Assembly: GCA_033439265.1 (NCBI GenBank)
Contig: JAVTVX010000035.1
Coordinates: forward strand, 21,354,001 to 21,418,000
Direction: 5' to 3'
DNA length: 64,000 nucleotides
DNA from: Dillenia suffruticosa
Lineage: Eukaryota; Streptophyta; Magnoliopsida; Dilleniales; Dilleniaceae
Below, piece by piece: positions 32,762 to 44,339 of this stretch. A program made the translations under genes and the position numbers. The notes beneath the pieces were generated by a model. It ran no database searches and was not told where the DNA came from. It saw only the letters and a program-made list of their open reading frames with translations. The stretch's first letter is position 1. Each line of letters starts with the position of its first letter.

Positions 32762-35700
32762 TCATTGCCTTTGGTGGCGCTTCTTTTTGGATTTTAGGTC
32801 AACCACAATAACAGAAATATTGTCACAGCTGTTTCTCCCATATGCTAATTCAGTGAGATTGTCAGCAACAACCTGTGCTGGAGAAATCTCATCCGCTTCC
32901 ACAATTCTACGCCTCCGTCTCAAAAGGCGTCGAGCCACCTCACCAACCTCTTCATTTGACATAACATCCCAAAGCCCATCACTTGCCAAAATCAAACACT
33001 CATCCTCATCACTCCTTGTCATAAAAGTGATCTCAGGAACTGGAACAATCCATGGTCTTAAATACCGGTCACCTGAAACATGTACATTCATCAATGAACA
33101 CCTTTTAAACATGAGAGAGGACATAACCAAGGGAACCAAAATCGAAAGTAGAAGATTATACATCCTCTAGTTTTTGACAGAGAGAGTAAAGAAATGGGAA
33201 CAAGAATGCTGACATCATAAATAGGACCTCTCTTCAATAAGGCAGCAGCAGAAACAGATTCAGTGCAGAAAACTTAGAGAAACGAACTAGTACCACATTT
33301 GATGGGCCCAGCCAGTCTCTTCTTAATTCAATTTTGTTTGAATGGCCTCACAAACTTCTTTTTGATTCTATGAAACCATATACATTGATGTAAGCTTTTG
33401 TTAAGATTGAAGATATCTACTTTTAATTTAACCAAACCAAATTCTGATCATGTAGAGGTTCCTAGGGAACTTTAAAAGGTCTCACTTTTACTAATTTTAC
33501 AAACAAAAAGGATAGAATGATGATAGCAAACAACAAAGAAAAAATCTACATATCATGAGGGACCAAATATTATTTTTGTCATCTCTACAATGTTGCAAGA
33601 TGAGACACATTATTGCATGGATTCAAGAACATAATCAAACCCACCAGCGAGTATAGGCCATTCATGGAAACTGCTAGGTTAACATAATTTTGGAACATAA
33701 AATTTCTACAAGGCAACACAATGTTAAAAGAAACCATAAGGTTAGAATTTCCTAGCAATCGTTTCCTCCAAAAAAATTGGACTAAACTCATGTGGTCACA
33801 AAGAAGAGATCATTGTCTGAGAGTTATTTATAATCAAAGAAGCTGACATATTTGAACCAAGAGCACCTCTCTGGAAACAAAATTCAGTTGATAAAATGAC
33901 AGATAATAAGATGAGACTCACAAGGGTAAACATTAGATCCATCCCCTAAACCCTTAGATGCGGTTTGATTGATACTTATACACAACAGCTTCAACAAGCC
34001 ATAAAATCAGTTTCCATCTCACTGACAAGCCAAGTAATCCCAATATTAAGGCTTCCCCAGTACAGGTTCAGTGAGAACATTCAAACACTATTGACAGCAG
34101 AGAGTGACAGAGCACAGCAAACAGACCAAGCAAATGGGCTTTGTCAAAAGGTTCAGTGACAACATTCAGACACTACTGACAGCAAAGAGTGAAAAAGCAC
34201 AGCAAACCAACATATCAAACAGGCATGTCAAAAGACGCACCGCACTCAAAAACACAACTAAATCTACCACTCAGGCAATCCAAAGTGTACACACGTTTTG
34301 CAGATAGTGCAAGGTCAATCAGACGACCTCAACCAACTACTGCCAAACTAGCTCTATACCAATTGGTCATGGACCATTTCAACCAACAGAATGTGCAAAT
34401 CCATGCTAATGCACCAACAAGTTTACAACAGCCATAAAGAGAGTTACAAGTGACCACTTAATAATTGAATTTCAAAACATATAAGAATCCAGGAGATTCT
34501 CCAGAAACTTAAAAAGCCAAGGCGGGCTCACCACCATGTATAACATGAGAAATCACCGTATCAGCATTTCAAACAGCAAATACACCCAAAATACTTTTTG
34601 TGGCTCATCCTCCATAAATATAACAACCATAGGAAATTCAGATGCATGAAATCTCAAACACCCAGAAACTGAGACCGAGGAACTCGATGGAGATAGTGTT
34701 TAAAAGTGAAAATTCCAAAGATACCCTGATGGTGTTTGGTTAAAAGTTTTATCATACATCCAACGGGTTCAAAGCAAAAGGAAATGAGTTTGGGCTCCAT
34801 CATAACCAATTTACATATAACCACATACCATGGAGATGAATTTTTTTAAGTTCGAGCACACTATGCAATAACCAAGTCTTGCATGCGATAAAGCACAGGA
34901 AATGTCCATTTGATCAGTTTTAGGATGAGATTCCCCATGTTGCCTCATGGATTAGTTAAACAATAAATCTAGAACTTTAGGAGCAATTAATGGAGACTGA
35001 AACTATTATGCATGCAGGTTGTGAATAAATGAATGATGGGCATAACTTAACCTCTATGCCTACAACAAGATGAGAGGATGCTCGGAAGGAAGAGTAAATA
35101 AAACTTAGGAGACTTGTAATCTTGAATGTTTCAGTAAAACTAGCTTTATGTGAGATAGTTTCATAAAGTAGAAATGCACAAAGCCCAACTATCTTTGTAG
35201 CTGGTGCTGATGCGGAAATTTCAACACTTATTAGAAGCATAATCCCGGCAAATCACCAAACCAGGAAATGCTATAGCTGTATAATTGCATTTGTGGAATC
35301 TTGATTGAAAAGACAGCTAATTCTCCCACTTTATTCTAAAATCAATGGACACGTCAGAGGCCATCCACAACATTGCTGAGTATTTGGAGGGAATGTACAA
35401 AATTAAACCTCAAATAATGAAAAAAGAAATGGCAGAAAAGCAGTAATAATTTTTTTAATGGAACAGTGTACAGGAAGTGGAGAATTCAAGAGAAGGAAAC
35501 CTATTGCTCTGGACATAGCAAGAACTCCAAAGACCCTAGCACCATTCCAGTTTATGACTTTCCCTCCCTCTCCTTCAATTCTCTTCAGCTCATCTTCTCT
35601 GTCAGGCTGTAAAAAAAACAATAGCAATAACATGTCCTTAATCCCTTCTAAGCATAAATTCAACTAATGTGAGTCAATCTAGTTTTTAATTATTTCTGAA

Positions 35701-38700
35701 GGAAATTCATGGCCGGATAAACGTCATATAAAACCCTTCCATGATTACCAAAACTTCAAGCCCTAAAAATTCAATTTCCTAATGATACAAGGTACAGCAT
35801 ACAAGCAAAAGAATTTAAAAGGTGCTACAAAAAGAAAAATTTTATGCAAAGAAAATGTTGCTCTCAAAAGAATAATAATGATTATAAAGAACTGAAGACA
35901 GAAAACTGTTATGACCTTCTGATCAACAGTTAGTGGAATTGTTTGAGTCCCACGACAGAGGACAACCCTCGAGTCACCACAATTGGAAGTAATAATCTGA
36001 CAACCTGATAGAACCACTGCAACAGCAGTTGATCCAACAATTTCAGGTGCCATTGCCTCTGAGATTACCTCATTGTCAGCTCTCTCAAAACTACTCAAAA
36101 GCACTGCTTCCCACCTCTTACGCCATTCATATCTATCAATTGTTCCCCGATTCCACTCCTCTGCAACAACTTGATGCATCTTCACAGCACAAAAATTCGC
36201 CACCTGTAAGTCACAATCACAATAAAGCTGGCAGTCTTTGGCTTTGAGCAATTCATGATAACATTTAATCTATTGTATGCGAAATCATCCTCTACAAAGT
36301 TAGCTACAAGCATGACAGGAGGGAACAAAGAGATGCGGCAAAAATGCAATGTGAAACATAATTATAATGTGGTTCATACTTAAAATAACAGTATTCTGTG
36401 CAATGCTGATGAATGGTGAGTGGCTAAACCATTTCATTTATCTACCATAGTTTTAAGGATTTCCCATCACGTTAATTCAACTTGTCTGCAAAGAAATTCA
36501 ACTAATGGTAGCAAAGCCACGAGCAGATTACATCTTTTTTAAGCAAACTGAAGGGCACTGCTAATAATCAGTTGCCAAAACAGTTGTGTATCTTACATAA
36601 AGAAATGCCGACTGCCTAATATGAAGAAATGCACAAATTGAACTTTTCTTGTTTTCCCGCCTGGGAGTGCTAAGTCAAGAACAGATACTCTTTATGATGG
36701 CCTAGTATGAAGAAATGCACAACTACTGTTTTTTTTTCCTTGATGCATGCAGCATCAAGCAAGCACAGAGACCAAAAGGTAGTGCTTGAGGAACACAAGG
36801 CTGAGGAATGCTGCTGGCTTCCACTCTCGTTCGAGTTACTCCCGCACTATAGGGTATACAACAGAGGCTCCATTCAATGGAACATCAGAAATTAGATTCT
36901 TTTCTTCGTGTCCAGCTAGTGATAGTCAAGAACAAGTACTCTTAATTCTAAATCAATGGCATAAACAATATCACTTGCCTTTCACATAATTCACAAAGCA
37001 GGCAAAATTTTTGAAGCTAGGCAGATAGACCAAACAACCACTGCAGACAAGTATGCTTACAAGTTAAAAAGAGTTTTGGTGTGGACAAATTCTATACAGC
37101 TGAACAAACAAAACCAAATTTTCCCTCCTAGCAAACAGGGAAAATGTTGTTTTAATGTAAATTTGTTATCAATGGAATGCCTCACCAGCAATATCAATGC
37201 ATCACCTTCGGCCAAGTTGTAGCTACATCACTAGAAATCCGAGATTAGAGCACCTAATCAGCTCCAGACATAAACATGGAGCAAAGAAGCAGCACCAACA
37301 TTCTAAGCATATCAGCGCAAAGCAAACCACCTAACGTACCTAAACAACCTAATATTGCATTTCTCAAACATCTACATGAATAAACCGACCTGCCCCTCAT
37401 GAAAATCTCAGTATACACTACTCTAATGGTTGCTATATGTACACCTCTCTTTTTCTTTTCTTTTTTTTTAATAGTGAAGCCCACAAATATTCTTATACCG
37501 TGATTATGCAATAAAATTGGTTAAATCGCTGAAGACACCTTTGGGAAAATCAAGACAAAAATGGCTATAAACAAAAATATTTTCCTTCTCTTAATTCAAC
37601 AAGAACAAGATGGCATTTTCCATAGCTTTTCTACCCCTCCAATTGGTGTCTCTGGCATGATACCTAGATTCAATTTTTTGCAATATGAACAATGTTGGAA
37701 CATAACTCCTTATCTTATTCATTTGTGGGGTCTTGGATCATCAAATAATGAAAGTATCAGCTTACATAATCCTACGAGCTGCCCAAATTAAAATGATCCT
37801 AGAAGAATTAGATTAGTCCCACTTAATCTCAGATTACGGCATGCAGAATCTTCAGCCACAAATCAGAAACATGAAAAATAAGATAAAATAAAAATCAATA
37901 AATTTCCTAAATAAAAATAAAATAAAGGCCAGTACAAGTCAACAGCAGGCACAAGGTAACACCACTGAAACATAGAGGCAAACGTGGCCATCAGGTGGGG
38001 TCTCCAAAGGCTTTGTCCCTTCTGCTTCCTCATTCCACACCAAACACAGTTATTGTATAAACAAAAACATACCAAACGATGATTCAAATGTCGAGTTCAA
38101 ATTTTATATATATTATGATAAAAATAGATATCAAAAGGGATTTAAAAATCCAACCAGCTTGATTGAAGCGAGAGGTTTATTTCAAAGAAAACAAAAAAAA
38201 AAAAAAAAAAAACAAAAGGAAGAAAGAGGAAAAAACCACACCCACACGTGCCAAACGCCCATGATAAAAGCATGAGTAACGCGTGTAAAAAATAGTCGTA
38301 GCTTTAAATACCGTGAACTGGCACATATGTAATAAAAACTCGTCAGGGGCTCACATCACATACACTTCCTTTTAACCGACAGGAATACAAAGGCCGAACG
38401 ACACGTGTCCTTATTGAAAAAGGAAAAGAACGCACCATAAATTCTCCTGACACGTAACGCCAAAAGGACCACTCCTTACAAGCAACGTGTCATCGGCTTG
38501 TCAGAATCAATTATTTTCGCTTTCCAGCGATAGGTAAATCTTGATTAACAACTAAACATAACCAATTAATTACTTGCCATTAGGCACATGATGGCAGTTC
38601 TCGGAAAAATACGTACATTGCAATCAGCTCCCATCTCCTCTCTTATGCATAAAAATAAATAATATGTATATACATATATATTACAAAAAAGCCTAAAATT

Positions 38701-39680
38701 GCATATAAATAAATTTATTAATATCAATATATTATTTTTTTCTAATAATATTTTTGAATTAGGTTCGAATCAAATACCTGAGCTAAACACCTAAAAAACC
38801 CATTATGTTTTGAGTATAAATTAATAAAAAAAAAATCATCTTAATTACTACTTATTTATAAATATGTTATAAATACTATTTTTTTAAAATGTATATTATT
38901 AAATTATAATATTGAAGATATATAAATGTATATAACTATCATAAGCAATTATTTTCGTTTTAATAAACCAATAATTAGGAATGTAGATTAACAACAAACC
39001 ATATGACTTTAAAGTAACTAAACTATCATCTTTCTTACAAAATATCGCTATTTCTAGAAAATTCTCCCGAAAGAAAAAATCAACACTAATCTTTTTCCTG
39101 TATCGGAAGTTCAACTCGAGGATTAGAAAAAAGAAAATAATAATAGATCTACACAACTGAGTTAAAAGACATGAACTCAATTGAGTTGGGAGTAGAGTTT
39201 TACCTGAGACCCTCCGTGGCCGTCATAAACACCGAAAAAGTGAATAGGTGAGATCTCGGCGGAGGTTCTAGAACCCGGAGAAGTACAACCGCCGACGCCG
39301 TCACAACTCGAAGACATAAAACTCGGCGCAATGGCGATGGCATCCTCCATCTCTCTCCGTCTTCCGATAACCGACGTGGACCCCCACGTTACTCCTCTAT
39401 TCCCCCTTCCCACGCACTTCAACCTCGCCGTCGACGTCGCCGGAAAATCATCGCAGGAGAAATACGGCGTTGCTGAAATTGGAACTACTGCGGCCGCGAC
39501 TACGGCTGCCGGAATTTCGCCGGAGGAGCTGCTCGTGGTGGAGAAATCGCCGGAGGAGCTGGTCGTGCTTCGAGAGTCGTCGGGGCTAAGAAAGGAGGAG
39601 ACTCCGGAGCTTGTTGACAAGGAATCTGAATCTGGTAAAGGACATACTCTTCGGAGATCTTCCTCTTCTGGGGAGTCCAT
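32762..39680 (-). CDS. Clade A protein phosphatase 2C (ABA co-receptor type)
   Basis: This is a four-exon gene: 39204-39680, 35916-36203, 35501-35606 and 32762-33072 on the minus strand (393 aa). It dephosphorylates Ser/Thr targets such as SnRK2 kinases and is inhibited by ABA-bound PYR/PYL receptors. The N-terminal ~85 residues are Ser-rich. The catalytic domain follows: [15 protein letters not shown] (Asp153-Gly157, metal ligands), [56 protein letters not shown] and [13 protein letters not shown]. Trp275 in [11 protein letters not shown] corresponds to the ABI1 Trp300 'lock' that contacts ABA through the receptor, which supports clade A. The usual VDHKPDR motif reads VDQKPDR. Two introns are unusually long: 3.0 kb (intron 1) and 2.4 kb (intron 3). 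Which clade A subgroup it belongs to is undecided. Confidence 0.93.
34064..34233. repeat. 85-bp tandem duplication in PP2C intron 3
   Basis: Two adjacent units start AGGTTCAGTGA at 34064 and 34149. They share CATTCAAACACTA/CATTCAGACACTA, TGACAGCA and AGCACAGCAAAC. Divergence is modest, so the duplication is fairly recent. Confidence 0.8.
36616..36722. repeat. Direct repeats in PP2C intron 1
   Basis: CCTAATATGAAGAAATGCAC at 36616 recurs as CCTAGTATGAAGAAATGCAC at about 36701. A related GTCAAGAACANNTACTCTT block is seen at about 36674 and again at 36927. These look like local duplications in the intron. Confidence 0.55.
38241..38492. promoter_or_regulatory. G-box/ABRE-like cluster inside PP2C intron 1
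   Basis: Four ACGT-core motifs lie within 250 bp: CACACGTGCC (38243), ACACGTGTCC (38401), GACACGTAAC (~38450) and AACGTGTCAT (38484). ACGTG(G/T)C is the ABRE bound by ABF/AREB bZIP factors. Clade A PP2C genes are classic ABA-induced feedback genes, so an intronic enhancer or alternative promoter is plausible. This is inference from motif density only. Confidence 0.45.
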
Positions 39681-39733
39681 ACCGTAAGTCAGAGCGAGAG
39701 AGAGAGAGAAATGGAAAGGGGAGGATTGTATGG

Positions 39734-39780
39734 GATAAAAAGGGGAGGGAGGGAGTGCTTAGTGGTGACACGTGTGAACA
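39734..39780 (-). promoter_or_regulatory. Proximal promoter of the PP2C gene: G-box/ABRE and TATA-like sequence
   Basis: A perfect CACGTG in GACACGTGTG (core 39769-39774) lies ~90 bp upstream of the ATG at 39680. A TTTTTATCCC TATA-like sequence lies at 39734-39743, between the G-box and the start codon. The order and spacing are reasonable for an ABA-responsive promoter with a short leader. The transcription start has not been located. Confidence 0.5.
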
Positions 39781-40867
39781 GTGACACAAGCGTTGGTTTT
39801 AATAATAAAAATAATAATAATTTTTCTTCTTACTCCTATTTTTTTAAAGTGAACCCCGCCACACTCAATAGAAGCCAGAAAGAGACCACGTAGTAACGTT
39901 ATTGGCACTAAAAATATAATTAACAGAGTGAAATATGATATAATTTTGTTGGTGCTGAAAAGAATATTTCAATTTTTTTTCTTATAGGTAAAAGTCTCGC
40001 CCATTATTTTTAATGAGGGACTAAACGTTAAATAAATAAAGACATTCATCATTTTCAATTTTTACATTATTAATATAGATTAATATATGAGATCATCAAA
40101 TAAATAAAGCATTAAAAAAATTCAAATTCCAAAATTTATATGGGTTTTATTTTTATTTTTTATGGTTAAAATATTAATAATAAATTTTTAAGTTGTAATG
40201 AAAATTTTTTTATGTGTATGCTATAATTCAGATATTAGGCATACTAACATTAAATAATAATATACTAATTAGTCACACTCTCAACTTTACCTCTCAAAAC
40301 ATCCATCCAGGCCCAACTATCAATTTTAAGCTATAAATAAATAAATAAATAAATGTATACAGATAAATATATGTACACTAAGAAACCAATGAGCTCATTA
40401 TAACACTCTCTTTCTTATTATTTTGTGAATTATTTCTGATTTTTGGCTTTAAATTAAGAAGGGCTAGGCCAAAAGTGAAGGCATTTGCAAACATTAATAT
40501 TATATTTAAAAAAAATTATATCATATTTTTTTAATTTACAATTTTTATGTTATATTTTTCCTTTAAATAACTATATTTAAATTTTACAAAAAAGAAAATT
40601 AAATTAAATAATTATTTGTCTTAATCATGTGAAACATTTATGTATTTGACAATTTTAGTTGTGAGAAATTATAGAACAAAATTATTCAAAATTTTAGGAG
40701 TTAATATGTAAAGTGTATATAAGAGGACAATTTGTTAATTATTTTTCTATTCTTAATTTTTGCTCCAAACAAATGAGAAAAGAAATTTAAATTATTAAAA
40801 AAAAAAAGAACAAAAAGAAGAGCATAATTGTTATTACATGCCCTGCTCGCTTGCTTTTCTCTGCTCG

Positions 40868-41320
40868 CGACGTGTCAACTGTTGATCTGACGGTTCACAG
40901 CTCTTCCCATCATCGATGTCGTGACAATAAATTATTATTGACTATGAAGGTCTTTTAAGAGTCTCTGCTTTCCATTGCATACGTCATCCAATGATGTGTC
41001 ACCACGAAGCAATAATCTTCCAGAAATATCCACGTGTCTTAAACCGGTTGGTGATTCAATGTCTGGGAATAGATTGGTTCTATTACAAAATAGAAGACCC
41101 AATGTATAAGCACTAGGAATCTGAGGAACGCAAGGGGAGGGTAGGGGACCCACAATTGGTACACCAACTTTATAAACAGCTACGTGGCGGTCGAACCAGA
41201 TGGCGGGTCCTACTATTAGGTAGAATTTGACGTTTTTATCCTAAGGAATCACGTGACACCTGGAATCAGCTGTAAAGTAAGGTAAGATCGGACGGCTGGT
41301 ATCACTCAATCACGTGAATT
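40868..41320. promoter_or_regulatory. Distal G-box/ABRE-like cluster
   Basis: Five ACGTG cores occur in 450 bp: CGACGTGTC (40868), CCACGTGTC (41030), TACGTGGC (41181), TCACGTGAC (41249) and TCACGTGAA (41310). A TGACGT (reverse strand, 40981) is also present. The block is GC-richer and less repetitive than its surroundings, like a promoter. It sits 1.2-1.6 kb upstream of the PP2C start codon. A short minus-strand ORF through it (40935-41153) has no recognised motif. Confidence 0.4.
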
Positions 41321-41399
41321 CAGACCTTGAGAATCAGAGAGATCGACGGAGTGGGTTGGGGGTACCGGAAGTTCGGTTGTGATCCGCCCGCCAGAATCA

Positions 41400-43300
41400 A
41401 TTACACTGCACCGAAAGCTTTGGATCCAGTCCAGCATAAAGCGCCATCTATTGAAGTAACGTCCTAAATTCAAATTTCACTCCTCTAAACTAATATCCTC
41501 ATTTATAAAAAGAAAATAAAAATCAATTACACTCCACAAACTATTTGATCTAAATAAAAATTATATATAATATATATAACCCGATTATTTCTTAAATAAA
41601 GTGAATTAGAATGTATTATACAAGTTATTAATAAAGAAATTTAAAATGGTTACCCCTCTAAGAATTACCATAAATATCTATATTTATAGTGTTGAAACCA
41701 AAAATGATTCTATAGCATATCGTCCTTCTAGCCTGAATGAAAAACCCATGATAACTAGTTTGTTGTCTTGTCTTCAATGTGGATTCTTGCAAAAAAAAAA
41801 ACCCACCGAAAGTGACTCTAATAAAAAATACTCCGACACTTAAGTCAGAAAAAGTAATGAAAAAAGAAAAAACTAGAAGAGTCTGGACCCCGTATAATCT
41901 TTGTGTGCAATGTGTAAAGGGAGAAGCATATCTAACGGGCTGTCTTTACATAGTTTATATAATATGTACGAAGAGTGTCGTATGCGTTTGGGGCTTAGAA
42001 ACTCTATTTATCTTGTGAGGAGATCGTATGAAATTTTTTTAAATTACAAGAATTATCGCAATAGATTTTCTATAAATTCAAAGTTTTTTAAGATGGAAGA
42101 ATTTCTATTACTGTCGTGGAGATCCGAAAAAATCTAAGTTATCAGAAAATTTATTTTCTTTTCGAGAGAGATTACAATAAGTACGTATCAGATTGAAAAT
42201 TGTTTAAACTTATCAAAGGTTTCTTTCCTTATTGAGGAGATTATGGCTAAAAATCGTAGTATGGTAGGAGTTGACTCTATAAGGATCTAGAGGTCGGAAA
42301 GACAAGCTCAAAGGTCTAGGGAAAGGCTCAAGGGCCCTAGGAACAGATAGTATCAAGAGAATAATCAAGTAATGTGAGAAATGAAAAGATCTTGCCAAAA
42401 GGCTCGGGCTGAGAGGAAGGCAATGGCCAAGAGGATACCATCTTGGGAGGTGGTTCGCTCGTCACCAGCCAAAAGGTCGCTTAGCACCCAACAAGTTTTC
42501 TGAGTATGGGTTTACTAGATCTCATAATAATGGATCATCGGACCATATATCATTATATAGATTGTTTATTTTGAAATGTATAATAAAAATATCTATAAGA
42601 AATTTTATATATAATTTCATAATTTTCTCGAAAAATATATTCGTGTTGTACCGTAAAAGCCCAAATTTTCTCCATCAATTACACATGCAGGCAAAGTTGG
42701 CGTTTCTTTAAAGAATGAGATAGGAATGAGAATGGATTTCATCGCCAAAATAAGAGAATAGTTGGTATTAGATGGTAAAACATTTGTACCCGCTACCGAC
42801 CCGTTTAAATCCAAGTTTGGGGGAGAGGGTAGTGCACGGCAAAATGATGGGACAGAGTTGTAGACAACAAAAACCGGATGACAGAAGCTGTAATGCAGCA
42901 GGACCAAAGTGGGTGGTCCCAAGTTTGGGATTGGAAAAAAGATAGTTTCAACGTCAAATCGGTGAGGCTTGGAAAATGAGAAGGGAGAAGGTACTGTATT
43001 TCTGGGAAAGTAGCAAAAGAAATGGGGATACGTGTGATGTTGTTGGTCCTACGTGATAGCGAGAGTTGCACACGTATTCCTCTAATCGGAGACCTTTTCC
43101 TCCCAAACTCTTGGATTGAAATGGAAATAAATATATAAAAATATTGACTTAGGTTTAAGAAAGATTCCTTTGAACCCAAGAATGAGTAAACCCTGGTTAG
43201 GATATTGATTGGCTGACAAGAAATTTGCAGCTTCCTTGTTGGGCTGAGTTACAAGATGGCCCATCAAAAGATAGGGTTGGGCCATGGTATTGTCACAGAA
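41400..43300. other. Intergenic, no gene recognised
   Basis: Several short ORFs occur on both strands. None carries a recognised domain or splice-linked continuation. A purine-rich, GC-richer block at 42280-42480 could be a retroelement scrap, but I cannot support a class. Confidence 0.4.
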
Positions 43301-43337
43301 CAAGCTTGTACATGAACAAGTTCAATATTCTTGGATT

Positions 43338-43500
43338 TTTTTTTTTGTTTTAATCATCGGGTTTTATCTGATTAATCCAGTTTAAACACATGAAATATAT
43401 TTTAGAGATTGGCTCTTCCAAATTTTTTTCACTATTTTCAGATCTCGAACTCGAGACTTTTGATTAAGGGAGAAGAGTATCCCACCACTTAACCTAAAGA
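43338..43500 (-). mobile_element. tRNA-derived SINE copy
   Basis: On the minus strand, the 5' end reads GGTTAAGTGGTGGGATAC (A-box-like). About 35 nt later comes CTCGAGTTCGAGATCTG (B-box-like, GTTCGAG core). A ~90-bp body ends at ATTAAAAC followed by poly(A) (the T-run at ~43338-43350 on +). Flanks TTCAATATTCTTGGATTTT and TTTGATATTTTTAGATTTT may be a diverged target duplication. The next 43508-43690 looks like a second, more diverged copy in the same orientation. Confidence 0.6.
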
Positions 43501-43507
43501 AATTTGA

Positions 43508-43690
43508 TATTTTTAGATTTTTTTTTATTATCGATATTTGAAACCATATTTCGATTAATTCAATTTAAACATTTACGAAAACTCTATTTAAGAGACAATT
43601 CTCCCATCGTATTATTTTTCATCCTTAAGTTTTAAATCAAAATTTAGTTAAAGAATCTTTCACTAAATTGATTGTCTATTGGTATGTTTT
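43508..43690 (-). mobile_element. Second, diverged SINE copy
   Basis: It shows the same order as 43338-43500 on the minus strand. The 5' part near 43680 is TCAATTTAGTGAAAGATTC. Then come a degraded B-box region, the body CGATTAATTCAATTTAAAC (+ strand) and a T-run at the 3' tail. Point changes are many. Similar body sequences occur near 600-740, 52590-52720, 54640-54780 and 63040-63180. Confidence 0.45.
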
Positions 43691-44279
43691 TAATTTTTTT
43701 AATACATCAAAGAGACTCGAAATTAAAATTTCCAACCGAAAGGGGAATAGCGCCAAGTGAACCATAGCTCAATGGCAAATCAATACCCTTAATATAATAA
43801 AGCAAATATTTATGAAATGGTGATGCTTGGTGTCCCTTTCTATTTCCTTCCAAAAGATCGCTGGAATGTAATCAAGAAAATAACAATCATATCAGAGTTA
43901 AAATTTTGAGATTCTGAAATTAAATTCCATTTGTACAGAGGTTGACAGAGTTATCGATAACTAATTTAGTTGATAAAATTTTTTAATACATAAGATATCT
44001 TTTCTAAAGAAAGTAAATTTATAATAATTTTGATCAATTTAGTACTTGCATGTGAAAGTGTTGCACATTGTGTAACTCTAGACCTACATATCTTCTATTA
44101 AACCGAAAGAAAAAAAAGAAAAGAAAATTCTCAAATTATGGTATAAATAGTTCAACCTTAACTAGTAAAATCTTAACTTAGTATTGAAAATTTTAAAATC
44201 CATTTCACTTAAAAAATACACATTTATGGCAGCAAGAAAAAAAGATGTTCATATTATGTTGATTTGTAGGTTTAAATTA

Positions 44280-44291
44280 TACACACACACA

Positions 44292-44328
<37 letters not shown>
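44280..44328. repeat. Compound (CA)n-(AT)n microsatellite
   Basis: An ACACACACACACAC run passes through AGAG into about 18 AT units. Confidence 0.9.
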
Positions 44329-44331
<3 letters not shown>

Positions 44332-44339
44332 TCGTATCA

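Noticed and set aside
32661-33170. 169-codon plus-strand ORF
   Set aside because: It is the antisense shadow of the last PP2C exon.
39331-39687. 118-codon plus-strand ORF
   Set aside because: It is antisense to PP2C exon 1, whose minus-strand frame carries the DGHGG motif.
40935-41153. 72-codon minus-strand ORF in the ACGTG-rich block
   Set aside because: No recognised domain. The block looks like regulatory DNA, and the frame has no splice-linked continuation.
42617-43303. Overlapping minus-strand ORFs
   Set aside because: They resemble no protein family, overlap in conflicting frames and have no supporting gene structure.
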